Shown in pieces: positions 36,400-44,638 of a stretch of DNA of 64,000 nt. The stretch spans positions 2,170,001-2,234,000 of the forward strand of contig NZ_OCNH01000001.1 in NCBI RefSeq assembly GCF_900230225.1. The letters run 5' to 3'. The notes under the pieces were generated by a model. The model worked only from the letters and a program-made list of their open reading frames with translations, had not been told where the DNA came from and did no database searches. Made by a program: the position numbers and the translations under genes. Source of the stretch: Spirosoma fluviale (lineage in GTDB: Bacteria > Bacteroidota > Bacteroidia > Cytophagales > Spirosomataceae). Position 1 is the first letter of the stretch. Each line of letters begins with the position of its first letter.

Positions 36400-36848
36400 T
36401 CTCTGTTGAACGCAGAGCCGGGCAGTACCATTTTATAGTGCTGGATGCCCGCTTCCTCAAACATCGGCCCCACGGCAACAAAGCCAAAACCTGCATACAG
36501 CGGCATAGCAGTTACCTGCGCATGTAGGTAAATCCGTTCAATGGGTTCGGGTTGTTGATTAAACACATCTTCCAGAACCGTTTTAACCAATGCTTTACCA
36601 ACGCCCTTCCCGCGAAAAGCGGCTAAAACAGCGAATCGTTCCAACTTAACACCGTTAGATGTCCGTCGCCAGCGGGCGGTACCGCAGGGAGTATCATCGA
36701 ATCGGGCCAGAAAATGGGTACTTGTGTCTTCGAACTCATCGTATTCTTCACGAGCCGAAACATGCTGTTCGTCAACAAAAACCTGTCGGCGAATGGCAAA
36801 AGCCGATTCCAGGTCCGACGGGTTTGAAATAGGTAAAACACGAATCAT
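36396..36848 (-). CDS. GNAT family N-acetyltransferase
   Basis: A 150-aa acetyltransferase. The acetyl-CoA-binding motif reads LERFAVLAAFRGKGVGKALVKTVL, preceded by CGTARWRRTSNGVKLE, and the end reads YAGFGFVAVGPMFEEAGIQHYKM. This is the ElaA/YjgM-type single-domain form. The substrate is unknown. It is coupled to comEC by ATGA overlap and lies 17 bases after the protease gene. Confidence 0.88.
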   Translation of the reverse strand: MIRVLPISNPSDLESAFAIRRQVFVDEQHVSAREEYDEFEDTSTHFLARFDDTPCGTARWRRTSNGVKLERFAVLAAFRGKGVGKALVKTVLEDVFNQQPEPIERIYLHAQVTAMPLYAGFGFVAVGPMFEEAGIQHYKMVLPGSAFNRE

Positions 36849-36865
36849 AAGGTGGATTTTTATGG

Positions 36866-38230
36866 TTACTGAACCAGCAGGCGCTTACTAACCATCTCAC
36901 TGCCAGTTTTCACCCGCACAATATACACACCGGTTGCCAATCCAGCTACGGGCACACTAACCCGCGTGCTGGGCGAATTGGTATAGGTATAGCTTCTCAA
37001 CTGTCGACCGGCAGCATCGAACAAATCGACGGTAAAGGTTTGAGATCCTTTTAGCTGCACATCAATGGAAGACTCTGTCGTGGTAATTGGGTTTGGCCAA
37101 ACACTTATTGTAAGCGCATCGGTTTCGGTGAGTGGCGAAAGAACCGACTTAAGAAGCTGTGCCCTGCGTGGACTGAGCGTCATGACCAGCCGCATTCGGG
37201 CTACCTGACCTTCTGTAAACATATTCATACAGGCATCGGGCCAGTAGTTCATGTAGTTTTCGATCAGGTCACGCGTTTGTACGCCATTAACGCAATTGGA
37301 GTAGGTTTGCTGGCAATCTAACAAAACAAAAGGATTGGATCGATCTTCAGTGGGTGGGGTATCGGCCACATAATCATCCCCACAGTCGGTATCTCCCCAG
37401 GTGTGGATCAGTCCTAGCCAATGTCCTATTTCGTGCGTTGCCGTACGTCCCAATGCATACAGGGAAGCGCTATTTACCGTTCCAATCCGCTTCCCAAAAT
37501 ACCGATAGTCAATAATTGTACCATCCGTCAATTCATTGGAACTGGCAGGTAGTCCTTTGAGCGTGTCAGCTGCAGAAGGGAATTGGGTATAGCCAATATA
37601 AGTATCTACGGTAGTTACCCAGATATTTAGATACCGGTTACTGGGCCAGTAAGCAATCTGAGAAAGCAAGAGATCGTCATTAAATGCGTCAAATGATGAC
37701 TTCTGTGGATAATAATGTCGGGTAATACCGCTGGACGGATTACCACTGGGGTCGGCCGTAGCGAGGTAGAACTCAATACGCGCATCGGCCCCAATAGCAC
37801 TGGTATTGAACCCATTAGTCCCCTCCTTACGTCGATAGTCTTCGTTGAGTACCTGAATTTGAGATCGTATCTGCTCGTCCGAAATATTACCATTATTGGC
37901 TCCGCCAATAGTTTGAGCCGCATTGTTATGAACCACGTGAACAACCACCGGAATTCGATACACCGTTTCATCAACAGCTTGCCGAAGCGACTTGCCACCA
38001 ATTTGCGCTTTCTGAACCAGTTGATTCAACTCATTAATTTGCCGTAGTCGATTGGGATTTCGCTGTTGCAGAATCCGTTCGTGTTCAACGACTCCGCACC
38101 GGTTGAGTAGTGTTTCATTGGTGGTCTGCGACCAGGCAAAAGAGGTTAGCAAACACAAAAACGAACCGGCCAGCCAATGCCAGCCGGTTCGTTCACGCTT
38201 AATCAGGTTGTTATTGACCTGCTTTATCAT
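36866..38230 (-). CDS. M43 family (pappalysin-like) metalloprotease with T9SS C-terminal domain
   Basis: About 454 aa from the ATG at 38230; the frame reaches 38299 but the signal peptide (TGWHWLAGSFLCLLTSFAWS) fits the later start, which overlaps the phoH stop. The zinc motif is ATHEIGHWLGLIHTWGD (HExxHxxGxxH), followed by a Met-turn-like NYMNYW. The C-terminal ~80 residues (SVWPNPI...VDLFDAAGRQLRSY...GLATGVYIVRV...SKRLLVQ) are a type A T9SS sorting domain, so the protease should be secreted or attached at the cell surface. A hairpin (38161-38192) lies within the codons for the signal peptide. Confidence 0.92.
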   Translation of the reverse strand: MIKQVNNNLIKRERTGWHWLAGSFLCLLTSFAWSQTTNETLLNRCGVVEHERILQQRNPNRLRQINELNQLVQKAQIGGKSLRQAVDETVYRIPVVVHVVHNNAAQTIGGANNGNISDEQIRSQIQVLNEDYRRKEGTNGFNTSAIGADARIEFYLATADPSGNPSSGITRHYYPQKSSFDAFNDDLLLSQIAYWPSNRYLNIWVTTVDTYIGYTQFPSAADTLKGLPASSNELTDGTIIDYRYFGKRIGTVNSASLYALGRTATHEIGHWLGLIHTWGDTDCGDDYVADTPPTEDRSNPFVLLDCQQTYSNCVNGVQTRDLIENYMNYWPDACMNMFTEGQVARMRLVMTLSPRRAQLLKSVLSPLTETDALTISVWPNPITTTESSIDVQLKGSQTFTVDLFDAAGRQLRSYTYTNSPSTRVSVPVAGLATGVYIVRVKTGSEMVSKRLLVQ

Positions 38231-39176
38231 ACGCCGTAATAATTTCACGAACGAGCCGATGGCGAACGACATCCCGCCCATCAAGCTCAACAAAGGCAAT
38301 GCCTTTGATGTTTTTTAAAATCTCGACAGATTCGACCAAACCCGATTTTTGCTTGTTCGGTAAGTCGATCTGCGACCGGTCGCCGGTAATGATTGCTTTT
38401 GAGGTTGGCCCCATCCGTGTTAAAAACATTTTCATCTGCATAGACGTCGTATTCTGCGCTTCATCGAGTAGGATAAAGGCATTATTCAACGTACGTCCAC
38501 GCATATAGGCCAACGGTGCAATTTCAATGATTCGGTTCTCGGTATAGAATTTCAGTTTTTCGGCCGGAATCATGTCATCGAGTGCATCGTAGATTGGGCG
38601 CAGGTACGGGTCGATCTTTTCTTTCAGATCGCCCGGCAGAAACCCAAGGTTCTCTCCGGCTTCAACGGCCGGACGCGTGATAATGATCTTCTTAACCTCC
38701 TTATTTTTCAATGCCCGCACGGCAATAGCCACGGCTGTGTAGGTTTTTCCGGTACCGGCCGGACCTACGGCAAACACCAGATCGTGTTTTTCGGCGGCTT
38801 CGACCAGGCGTTTCTGGTTATCCGTTTTTGCCCGTACCACAACACCCCGCGTTCCATACACCAGCACTTCATCATCATCGGGCGGAACGGGGGGAACGAT
38901 CCCCGAGCCATTTGTGGGCTGACCACTGTGGCTGATGTAGTTCTGTATATTTTCGTGCGTGATTTTACCGTACTTCTGGTAGTGTTCCATCAGCGAGTCC
39001 AGAATATCGCTGATGCGGCTTATTTCCGGAGTTGTACCTTTAATCCGGATCTCGTTGCCACGCGAGATAATTTTGCTCATGGGAAACGCAGCCGCCACTT
39101 CTTTGATATTGTGGTTCTCTACGCCCAGAAAGTCGATGAGCGATACATTGTCGAGGGTGATGACTTTTTCGACCAA
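38211..39176 (-). CDS. phoH: PhoH family ATPase
   Basis: A 321-aa cytoplasmic protein with an N-terminal KH-like part (EIRIKGTTPEISRISDIL) and a P-loop ATPase core: VFAVGPAGTGKTYTAVAIAVRAL (Walker A), ILLDEAQNTTSMQMKMFLTRMG (Walker B and sensor) and AIITGDRSQIDLPN. This is the PhoL/YbeZ-type. In many bacteria it works with the endoribonuclease YbeY in RNA metabolism. It is first in an operon with the M43 protease, GNAT and comEC genes. Confidence 0.93.
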   Translation of the reverse strand: MVEKVITLDNVSLIDFLGVENHNIKEVAAAFPMSKIISRGNEIRIKGTTPEISRISDILDSLMEHYQKYGKITHENIQNYISHSGQPTNGSGIVPPVPPDDDEVLVYGTRGVVVRAKTDNQKRLVEAAEKHDLVFAVGPAGTGKTYTAVAIAVRALKNKEVKKIIITRPAVEAGENLGFLPGDLKEKIDPYLRPIYDALDDMIPAEKLKFYTENRIIEIAPLAYMRGRTLNNAFILLDEAQNTTSMQMKMFLTRMGPTSKAIITGDRSQIDLPNKQKSGLVESVEILKNIKGIAFVELDGRDVVRHRLVREIITAYDKAGQ

Positions 39177-39535
39177 ACGATGAATAACGTTAAAGTGTGA
39201 TTTCGAAAGTAAGCGTTTTCTTTTCGTCTACAACACGTTTCATCGAAAATTTATTCACCTGAGCCTGTTTCTTATTCGCTGGCAATTTTTTGAATAAATC
39301 GGGCATTTTATGTGAAACAATAGTTATCTTGCTGATGTACAGACCTCTGCCCGTTATCAGTATCATGTACGTAAGCCAGCCCCACATTCGTTGCTTAAAT
39401 TCTTCGGTTTTTTTTTCAGCCGGTAGCATCAACATTACCAGAATGTTACGAACATTTTGGTATCTGGTTAGCCTATACGTTGTTCATGCTGGGCTTGCCT
39501 TATGGGGAGAAGATTGCGTAAACTTGCATTAACAG
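39177..39535. other. Shared upstream region of phoH and dnaB
   Basis: This ~360-base region separates the divergent phoH and dnaB genes. An 81-codon minus-strand frame (39190-39435) is present but has no recognisable features and sits where phoH leader sequence is expected. The dnaB promoter proposed at 39495-39526 lies at the right end. Confidence 0.45.
39495..39526 (+). promoter_or_regulatory. Putative dnaB promoter
   Basis: TTG at 39495-39497 and TAAACTTG at 39519-39526 (one mismatch to TAnnTTTG) are separated by 21 bases, the usual Bacteroidota -33/-7 arrangement. The dnaB ATG follows 9 bases after the -7 box, implying a very short leader. Confidence 0.45.
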
Positions 39536-41152
39536 ATGGAGAATAACGCCCGCCCCAATCAACACCTTCGTAAACCCTCGGCTTTCGCCGGAGGTCGTCA
39601 GCAAGCCGGAAATCATTGGCTCGATACAGGCCTTGGAAAGCTGCCTCCCCAGGCGCTGGACCTGGAAGAAGCCGTACTGGGTGCGCTCATGATCGAAAAA
39701 GACGCTCTTTCGTCTGTTGTCGATATCCTTAAACCCGAAACGTTTTATAAAGAAGCTCACCAACGGATTTATCAGGCGATCCTGACCCTGTTCGGCAACT
39801 CCGATCCCATTGACCTTCTGACCGTTACGCAGCAACTACGCAAAACGGGAGAGATTGAACTGGTAGGTGGGGGCGGTTTTGTATCCGAACTGACATTCCG
39901 GGTCAACTCGGCGGCTAACATCGAATACCACGCACGGATTGTGTCGGAGCAGGCCCTGAAACGGGCACTGATTGCCATGTCGTCAACGATTCTGCGCGAT
40001 GCCTACGAGGATACGACCGACGTATTTGAACTCCTCGACCGTACGGAACAGTCGCTCTTCAAGATTTCGGAATCGAACATCAAGAAGAACTATGCAGATA
40101 TGAGCACCATCGTTCGGATGGCGCTTAACGAACTTGAAACCAAGAAAAATCAGGAAGGCTTAACGGGTGTCCCCTCCGGATTTACGAATCTGGACCGCGT
40201 TACGTCGGGCTGGCAACCAACCGAATTGATCATTCTGGCCGCCAGGCCAGCCATGGGAAAAACTGCATTTGTGGTGAGTGCCCTCCGGAATGCCGCCGTC
40301 GACCACGGAAAACCCGTCGCCATTTTCTCGCTGGAGATGTCGGCCGTTCAGCTGGTCAATCGTCTGATCTCGGCCGAAGCGGAAATTGACGCGGAGAAAA
40401 TCAGGAAAGGTACGCTGGCCCCGCACGAATGGACACAGTTACACCACAAAATCCAGCGGCTCACCGAAGCGCCCATTTTTATTGACGATACCCCTGCCCT
40501 ATCCATCCTGGAATTGCGGGCCAAATGCCGACGATTAAAAGCTCAGCACGATATTCAGATGGTCGTGATTGACTACCTGCAGCTGATGTCCGGTGATACC
40601 TCCGCCGGACGGGGTGGTAACCGTGAACAGGAAATTGCGTCGATCTCACGTGCCCTTAAGAACTTAGCCAAGGAGTTGAACGTACCGGTCATCGCGCTTT
40701 CGCAGTTGAGCCGGGCCGTGGAAACACGCGGTGGCGACAAAAAGCCACAGCTGTCCGACCTTCGTGAATCAGGATCTATTGAGCAGGATGCAGACATGGT
40801 TTGCTTCCTCTACCGCCCGGAATATTATAACATCACGGCCGATGAAAACGGTAACTCAACGGCGGGTATTGGCGAGGTGATTATAGCCAAAAACCGAAGC
40901 GGCTCGCTCGACACGATCCAACTTCGGTTTATCAATAAGTTCACGAAATTCTGCGATCTCGATTCGTACTTCACACCGCTTCCCGGTGGGCAATCAGGTG
41001 GAGAGCTTGGACCGGGGAATTTTGATAATAATATAAATGGTCTGAGTAGTTTTGATATTCCACAACCTGCCCCTGGCAGCGTCTTCAAGAGTAAAGCCAA
41101 CAATATGACTAATTTTGGTCATACCGACCCAAGCCAAGAAACGCCATTTTAA
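39536..41152 (+). CDS. dnaB: Replicative DNA helicase DnaB
   Basis: A 538-aa full-length helicase. The N-terminal primase-interaction domain (PPQALDLEEAVLGALMIEKDAL, ETFYKEAHQRIYQAI) is followed by a linker and the RecA-like motor. The motor has Walker A ARPAMGKTAF, the VAIFSLEMSAVQLVNRL block, Walker B IQMVVIDYLQLMSG and the ALSQLSRAVETRGGDKKPQLSDLRESGSIEQDAD segment. The tail (NGLSSFDIPQPAPGS to DPSQETPF) is nearly the same as that of the next gene. It unwinds DNA ahead of the replication fork as a hexamer. Confidence 0.97.
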   Translation: MENNARPNQHLRKPSAFAGGRQQAGNHWLDTGLGKLPPQALDLEEAVLGALMIEKDALSSVVDILKPETFYKEAHQRIYQAILTLFGNSDPIDLLTVTQQLRKTGEIELVGGGGFVSELTFRVNSAANIEYHARIVSEQALKRALIAMSSTILRDAYEDTTDVFELLDRTEQSLFKISESNIKKNYADMSTIVRMALNELETKKNQEGLTGVPSGFTNLDRVTSGWQPTELIILAARPAMGKTAFVVSALRNAAVDHGKPVAIFSLEMSAVQLVNRLISAEAEIDAEKIRKGTLAPHEWTQLHHKIQRLTEAPIFIDDTPALSILELRAKCRRLKAQHDIQMVVIDYLQLMSGDTSAGRGGNREQEIASISRALKNLAKELNVPVIALSQLSRAVETRGGDKKPQLSDLRESGSIEQDADMVCFLYRPEYYNITADENGNSTAGIGEVIIAKNRSGSLDTIQLRFINKFTKFCDLDSYFTPLPGGQSGGELGPGNFDNNINGLSSFDIPQPAPGSVFKSKANNMTNFGHTDPSQETPF

Positions 41153-41206
41153 AGTAGCTTTCTTCTCTTAGTAAGTCTTATATCTACTTAATTTATTTTC
41201 ATAGCA

Positions 41207-42262
41207 ATGAATAGTGTGTCTTACAATTCCGATTCGTCACAAATTGACTCTGCTATTCCAAGCTTAGAAATTATTTTAAATTATGCGTTGACAGAGTTGC
41301 AGATTAAAAAAGATATGGGTGGTTTAACTGGTATACCCTCAGGATTTATTGCGTTAGACAGGATTACTGCTGGGTGGCAAAGACCGCAGTTAATCATACT
41401 AGCTTCTCGACCAGCTATGGGTAAAACCTCTTTTATTTTATCAGCCCTGCGTAATGCGGCTGTTGATCACGGGGAGCCAGTAGCGATTTTCTCATTGGAA
41501 ATGACTTCAGTGCAGTTAGTAAACCGACTTATCTCAGCTGAAGCGGAGATTGATGCAGAAAAAATCAAGAAAGGAGCGCTGGCCCCGCATGAATGGACGC
41601 AATTAAGCCACAAAGTTCAGCGACTTACCGATGCTCCCATTTTTATTGACGATACTACTGATTTAAATATTGAACAATTAAGAGAAAAGTGCCTACGATT
41701 AATTGAGGAGCATGGTGTGAAACTGATTGCTATAGATTATCTACAGCTTATGCTGCCCATTAATATAAAAGGATCATATAGTGAATATGAAGAGTTATCA
41801 AAACTTACTAGAGGTTTGAAAAAGCTCTCTAAAGAACTTAACATATCTATAATCGCACTTTCTCAACTGAGTCGTTCTGTCGAGACACGAATAGGTGATA
41901 AAAAACCATCCCTATCAGATTTACGAGGCTCAGGTACTATTGAGGACGATTCAGATATGGTTATGTTCCTTTATAGACCTGAATATTATAATATTACAGC
42001 CGACGAAAACGGCAATTCAACAGCGGGGCTTGGCGAAGTGATAATTGCTAAAAACCGTTACGGTACTCTTGACACTATCCAACTCCGGTTCATCAACAAG
42101 TTCACGAAATTCTGCGATCTCGATTCGTATTTCACACCCGAAGTTAACGGTTTGAGCAGCTTCGACAGCCCACAACCATCAGCGGGTAGCGTCTTTAAAA
42201 GCAAGGCCAAAATAATATCGAACTTCGGCAACGCTGATCCCAGCCAGGAAACCCCATTTTAA
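41207..42262 (+). CDS. DnaB-like helicase paralogue lacking the N-terminal domain
   Basis: This 351-aa protein starts with 30 unrelated residues, then a complete DnaB motor: LTGIPSGFIALDRITAGW, Walker A SRPAMGKTSF (around residues 67-76), SLEMTSVQLVNRLISAEAEIDAEKIKKG, Walker B Asp177 in LIAIDYLQLM and LSDLRGSGTIEDDSD. The tail repeats that of dnaB almost exactly. It lacks the primase-binding N-terminal domain. It lies 54 bases downstream of dnaB in tandem. Its first part and middle are clearly more AT-rich than dnaB, but islands and the 3' end are near-identical at DNA level. The reading frame is intact, so it is probably expressed; its function is unknown. Confidence 0.85.
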   Translation: MNSVSYNSDSSQIDSAIPSLEIILNYALTELQIKKDMGGLTGIPSGFIALDRITAGWQRPQLIILASRPAMGKTSFILSALRNAAVDHGEPVAIFSLEMTSVQLVNRLISAEAEIDAEKIKKGALAPHEWTQLSHKVQRLTDAPIFIDDTTDLNIEQLREKCLRLIEEHGVKLIAIDYLQLMLPINIKGSYSEYEELSKLTRGLKKLSKELNISIIALSQLSRSVETRIGDKKPSLSDLRGSGTIEDDSDMVMFLYRPEYYNITADENGNSTAGLGEVIIAKNRYGTLDTIQLRFINKFTKFCDLDSYFTPEVNGLSSFDSPQPSAGSVFKSKAKIISNFGNADPSQETPF

Positions 42263-42268
42263 GTAACG

Positions 42269-42327
42269 CCGGGCCTCTGGCCGGGGAGTGGAAGTTCAAA
42301 TTATTCACTTCCCGGCCGGAGGCCTGG
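42269..42327. terminator. GC-rich inverted repeat between convergent genes
   Basis: Arms 42269-42291 and 42304-42327 pair with a few mismatches (some are G-T pairs), with core GGCCTCTGGCCGGGGAGTG. The repeat begins 6 bases after the DnaB paralogue stop and ends 6 bases before the LOG-family stop. It is a likely bidirectional terminator. Confidence 0.65.
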
Positions 42328-42333
42328 TACTAC

Positions 42334-43134
42334 TCAGAAGTTAGGCTTCAGCAAATATTTGTTGTAGAACTCATCAATCACTTTGACGGCTTCGGTTGGT
42401 GTGTCAACTATACTGATGAGTTTCATATCTTCCGGATTGATGTTATGCTGCTCGCCCAGCATCACATCCGTAATCCAGTCAATTAGTCCCTGCCAATAGG
42501 TTTTACCAACCAGTACTATCGGGAAACGGGCAATCTTGCGGGTCTGGATAAGCGTCAACGCTTCAAACAATTCGTCAAGCGTACCGAGTCCGCCGGGCAT
42601 TACAACGAATCCCTGCGCGTATTTGACGAACATCACTTTTCGGACAAAGAAGAAATCGAAGTTAATGCTCTTATCGGGGTCGATGTAAATATTGCTATGC
42701 TGTTCAAACGGCAGTTTGATATTCAGACCAACTGATTTTCCTCCCTGTTCGAAGGCTCCTTTATTACCAGCCTCCATAATACCGGGTCCACCACCCGTAA
42801 TGACACCGTAGCCATGCCGTACCAGCTTGGCGGCAATTTCTTCGGTCATTGTGTAATACGGACTATCAGGTTTAGTCCGGGCAGAGCCGAAAATAGACAC
42901 GCAGGGGCCAATCTTGGCGAGCTTATCAAACCCCTCAACAAATTCGGCCATCACTTTAAAAATGACCCATGAATCGGCGGTTTTAATTTCATTCCAGTCG
43001 TGGTCCTGAAACGCATCTTTGATGCGCTGTTCGTCGGGGGTCAGGAGTAACTCGTCGCGCTTGGGTAAATCATTGGCAATGCGTTCGGTACTCTGCGTTT
43101 CAGAGCGATGAACATTTTCTTTAGTTTCTTCCAT
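42334..43134 (-). CDS. LOG family protein (TIGR00730-type)
   Basis: A 266-aa Rossmann-fold protein of the lysine-decarboxylase-like/LOG family. Motifs are VSIFGSARTKPDSPYY, GYGVITGGGPGIMEAGNKGAFE and the catalytic VVMPGGLGTLDELFEALTLIQT (PGGxGTxxE). Family members release bases from nucleoside 5'-monophosphates (cytokinin-riboside phosphoribohydrolases or purine/pyrimidine nucleotidases). The N-terminal ~50 residues are charged and probably a flexible extension. It is cytoplasmic and converges with the DnaB paralogue. Confidence 0.9.
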   Translation of the reverse strand: MEETKENVHRSETQSTERIANDLPKRDELLLTPDEQRIKDAFQDHDWNEIKTADSWVIFKVMAEFVEGFDKLAKIGPCVSIFGSARTKPDSPYYTMTEEIAAKLVRHGYGVITGGGPGIMEAGNKGAFEQGGKSVGLNIKLPFEQHSNIYIDPDKSINFDFFFVRKVMFVKYAQGFVVMPGGLGTLDELFEALTLIQTRKIARFPIVLVGKTYWQGLIDWITDVMLGEQHNINPEDMKLISIVDTPTEAVKVIDEFYNKYLLKPNF

Positions 43135-43473
43135 GTATAATCGAATAAAAGCAGTGGGCGCGAAACGTACTCACTTATGATGTAACGAAATCCTTCTCCA
43201 ACAGGTGCAAAAACTAAGTTATCAGCCAGTCAACAAAAGTCAAGATCGGAGAAGGTTTTTATTAACTACGGAGTAAGCAAAAACGTTTCATCAGGTTATT
43301 TAATCTATTCTACGCCTTTCCGGAGCGAATCCGTCTCTAACAGAGCCTCTGGTACAGTGCTTACTATCGTCTTGCCATGACCTAATGCCAACCAGAGCTG
43401 TTATCGAATAACTGCTTTCGAACACCTAACTATTTTTTTCGACATGGGTTGGTTAACTAAAACCAGTTCGATG
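43135..43473. other. Gene-free region upstream of the LOG gene
   Basis: No gene was found. Two eight-base complementary segments, CCTTCTCC (about 43192) and GGAGAAGG (about 43247), are too far apart to call a terminator. The promoter of the LOG gene should lie at its left end. The right end merges into gene fragments. Confidence 0.4.
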
Positions 43474-43623
43474 TTAGTGCCTATTTGAACCCGGCAATAA
43501 CCCGCGGTTTAGTCGCACGGGAGCCAGCAGATTCGTTTGAAAAGATGACTTCCAATCCTCATCAGACAGCGCGGTAAACCCGCCACCCAGCGTTTCTGAA
43601 CCACCTATGTTATCTTTGTTTAT
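43474..43623 (-). pseudogene. Fragment of an SDR-family oxidoreductase
   Basis: The minus-strand frame reads NIGGSETLGGGFTALSDEDW and then KSSFQTNLLAPVRLNRGLLPG before a stop. This is the internal NNxGG...N-L...R-LLP section of short-chain dehydrogenases. Neither the N-terminal TGxxxGIG cofactor motif nor the catalytic YxxxK is present. The fragment stops making SDR sense at about 43610, exactly where the plus-strand propeller fragment starts. Confidence 0.55.
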
Positions 43624-44025
43624 GACGGCAAAACGTTCACCAATACAACGTATATCGGCCAACCTTTTACAGATGTTCGTGCGATAATCGAAGATAAAAC
43701 GGGTACTATCTGGCTGGGTGGCACGAATGGCCTTTGGCGCTATGACGGAATCACCTTCACCAACGTCACCCGGAATTTTGTTGGGTATATCTACGAAGAT
43801 AAAAAAGGCAATATCTGGACTAGTTCAGAAACTGCACGGGGTTGGGTACTTTCTCGCTATGAGGCCAACACCTTGTCCAATAAAACACCAACGGTAACCG
43901 AGCTAAATCCCAAAGAAGGCAGGATGCTTTTGGGGATTTTAGAAGCTAATGATGGTAGTATCTGGTTCGGGGCTGATGGGGTATATCGGTATGATGGGAG
44001 TCGTATTACTGACTTTAAGAAGTAA
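43600..44025 (+). pseudogene. 3' fragment of a two-component-type propeller protein
   Basis: The frame is open from the TGA at 43597 to TAA at 44025 (141 codons). It reads YDGKTFTN, IIEDKTGTIWLGGTNGLWRYDG, IYEDKKGNIWTSS and GILEANDGSIWFGADGVYRYDG. These are the WlGt-N-GLwryDG repeats of the regulator-propeller family. There is no early ATG and no signal peptide, so only the end of a former gene remains. Confidence 0.65.
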
Positions 44026-44083
44026 AAAACGTGTGTATAGCCACTTCAAAAACCGCTCGATTTAAGTGACGATAGCCGATTTC

Positions 44084-44387
44084 TCAGATCAGCTTGTCGG
44101 GCGTAATCGGCAGTTCGCGGATGCGCTTGCCCGTGGCGTGATAAACCGCATTGGCCACCGCTGCGGCAAAATCGACCATGTTAATTTCGCCCTAGGTAAT
44201 ACGAGTTGACTGGCCTTTTCGGATAATTGACCCATTCCCGAACGTTAGATCGTCTAACCGGGCGCGGTACAAAGCCGATCCTTCTTTGTTGATCGCCAGT
44301 TCGGCCAGCTTTTTGCCGACCATCGACCCGACTTAGCGGATCGCCAATTTGTACCTTGCCAGGAGCGAATTCGTTTGTATCCATCAC
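44084..44387 (-). pseudogene. Remnant of a xanthine dehydrogenase-type molybdenum subunit
   Basis: Pieces of one protein are seen in order on the minus strand. The N-terminus is MDTNEFAPGKVQIGDPLSRVDGRQK. After a frame change comes KLAELAINKEGSALYRARLDDL and GNGSIIRKGQSTRIT, then an in-frame TAG (44192-44194). The typical C-terminal end follows, FAAAVANAVYHATGKRIREL then PITPDKLI and TGA. Intact YagR/XdhA-type subunits have about 700 residues; most of the length is deleted here. The gene cannot be functional. Further leftover of its operon may extend towards 44423. Confidence 0.7.
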
Positions 44388-44638
44388 TTACACCAGGCCA
44401 GCGGCCGTTTTGATCGAGCGCACACTTACCCCTTATTAGGTCTATCGTTAACTATGAATTTTGTGCCGGGTTTTAAATCCGTTCGTTTTTGTAACGTTTC
44501 GGCCGGATAAGTCGTGGCCTTACCGGACTGTCCAACTTCTCAACCGCCTTTTCCTGATTGATCGGCGGGTGAGTTCGGGAAGGCTCCGGGGTGCTACCCT
44601 TATCGTAAGAACTAATGGAAATTGCGAGAGGGGTCGGT

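Noticed and set aside
39190..39435. 81-codon minus-strand frame upstream of phoH
   Set aside because: No recognisable domain, unusual composition, and it occupies the expected phoH leader; not enough support for a gene.
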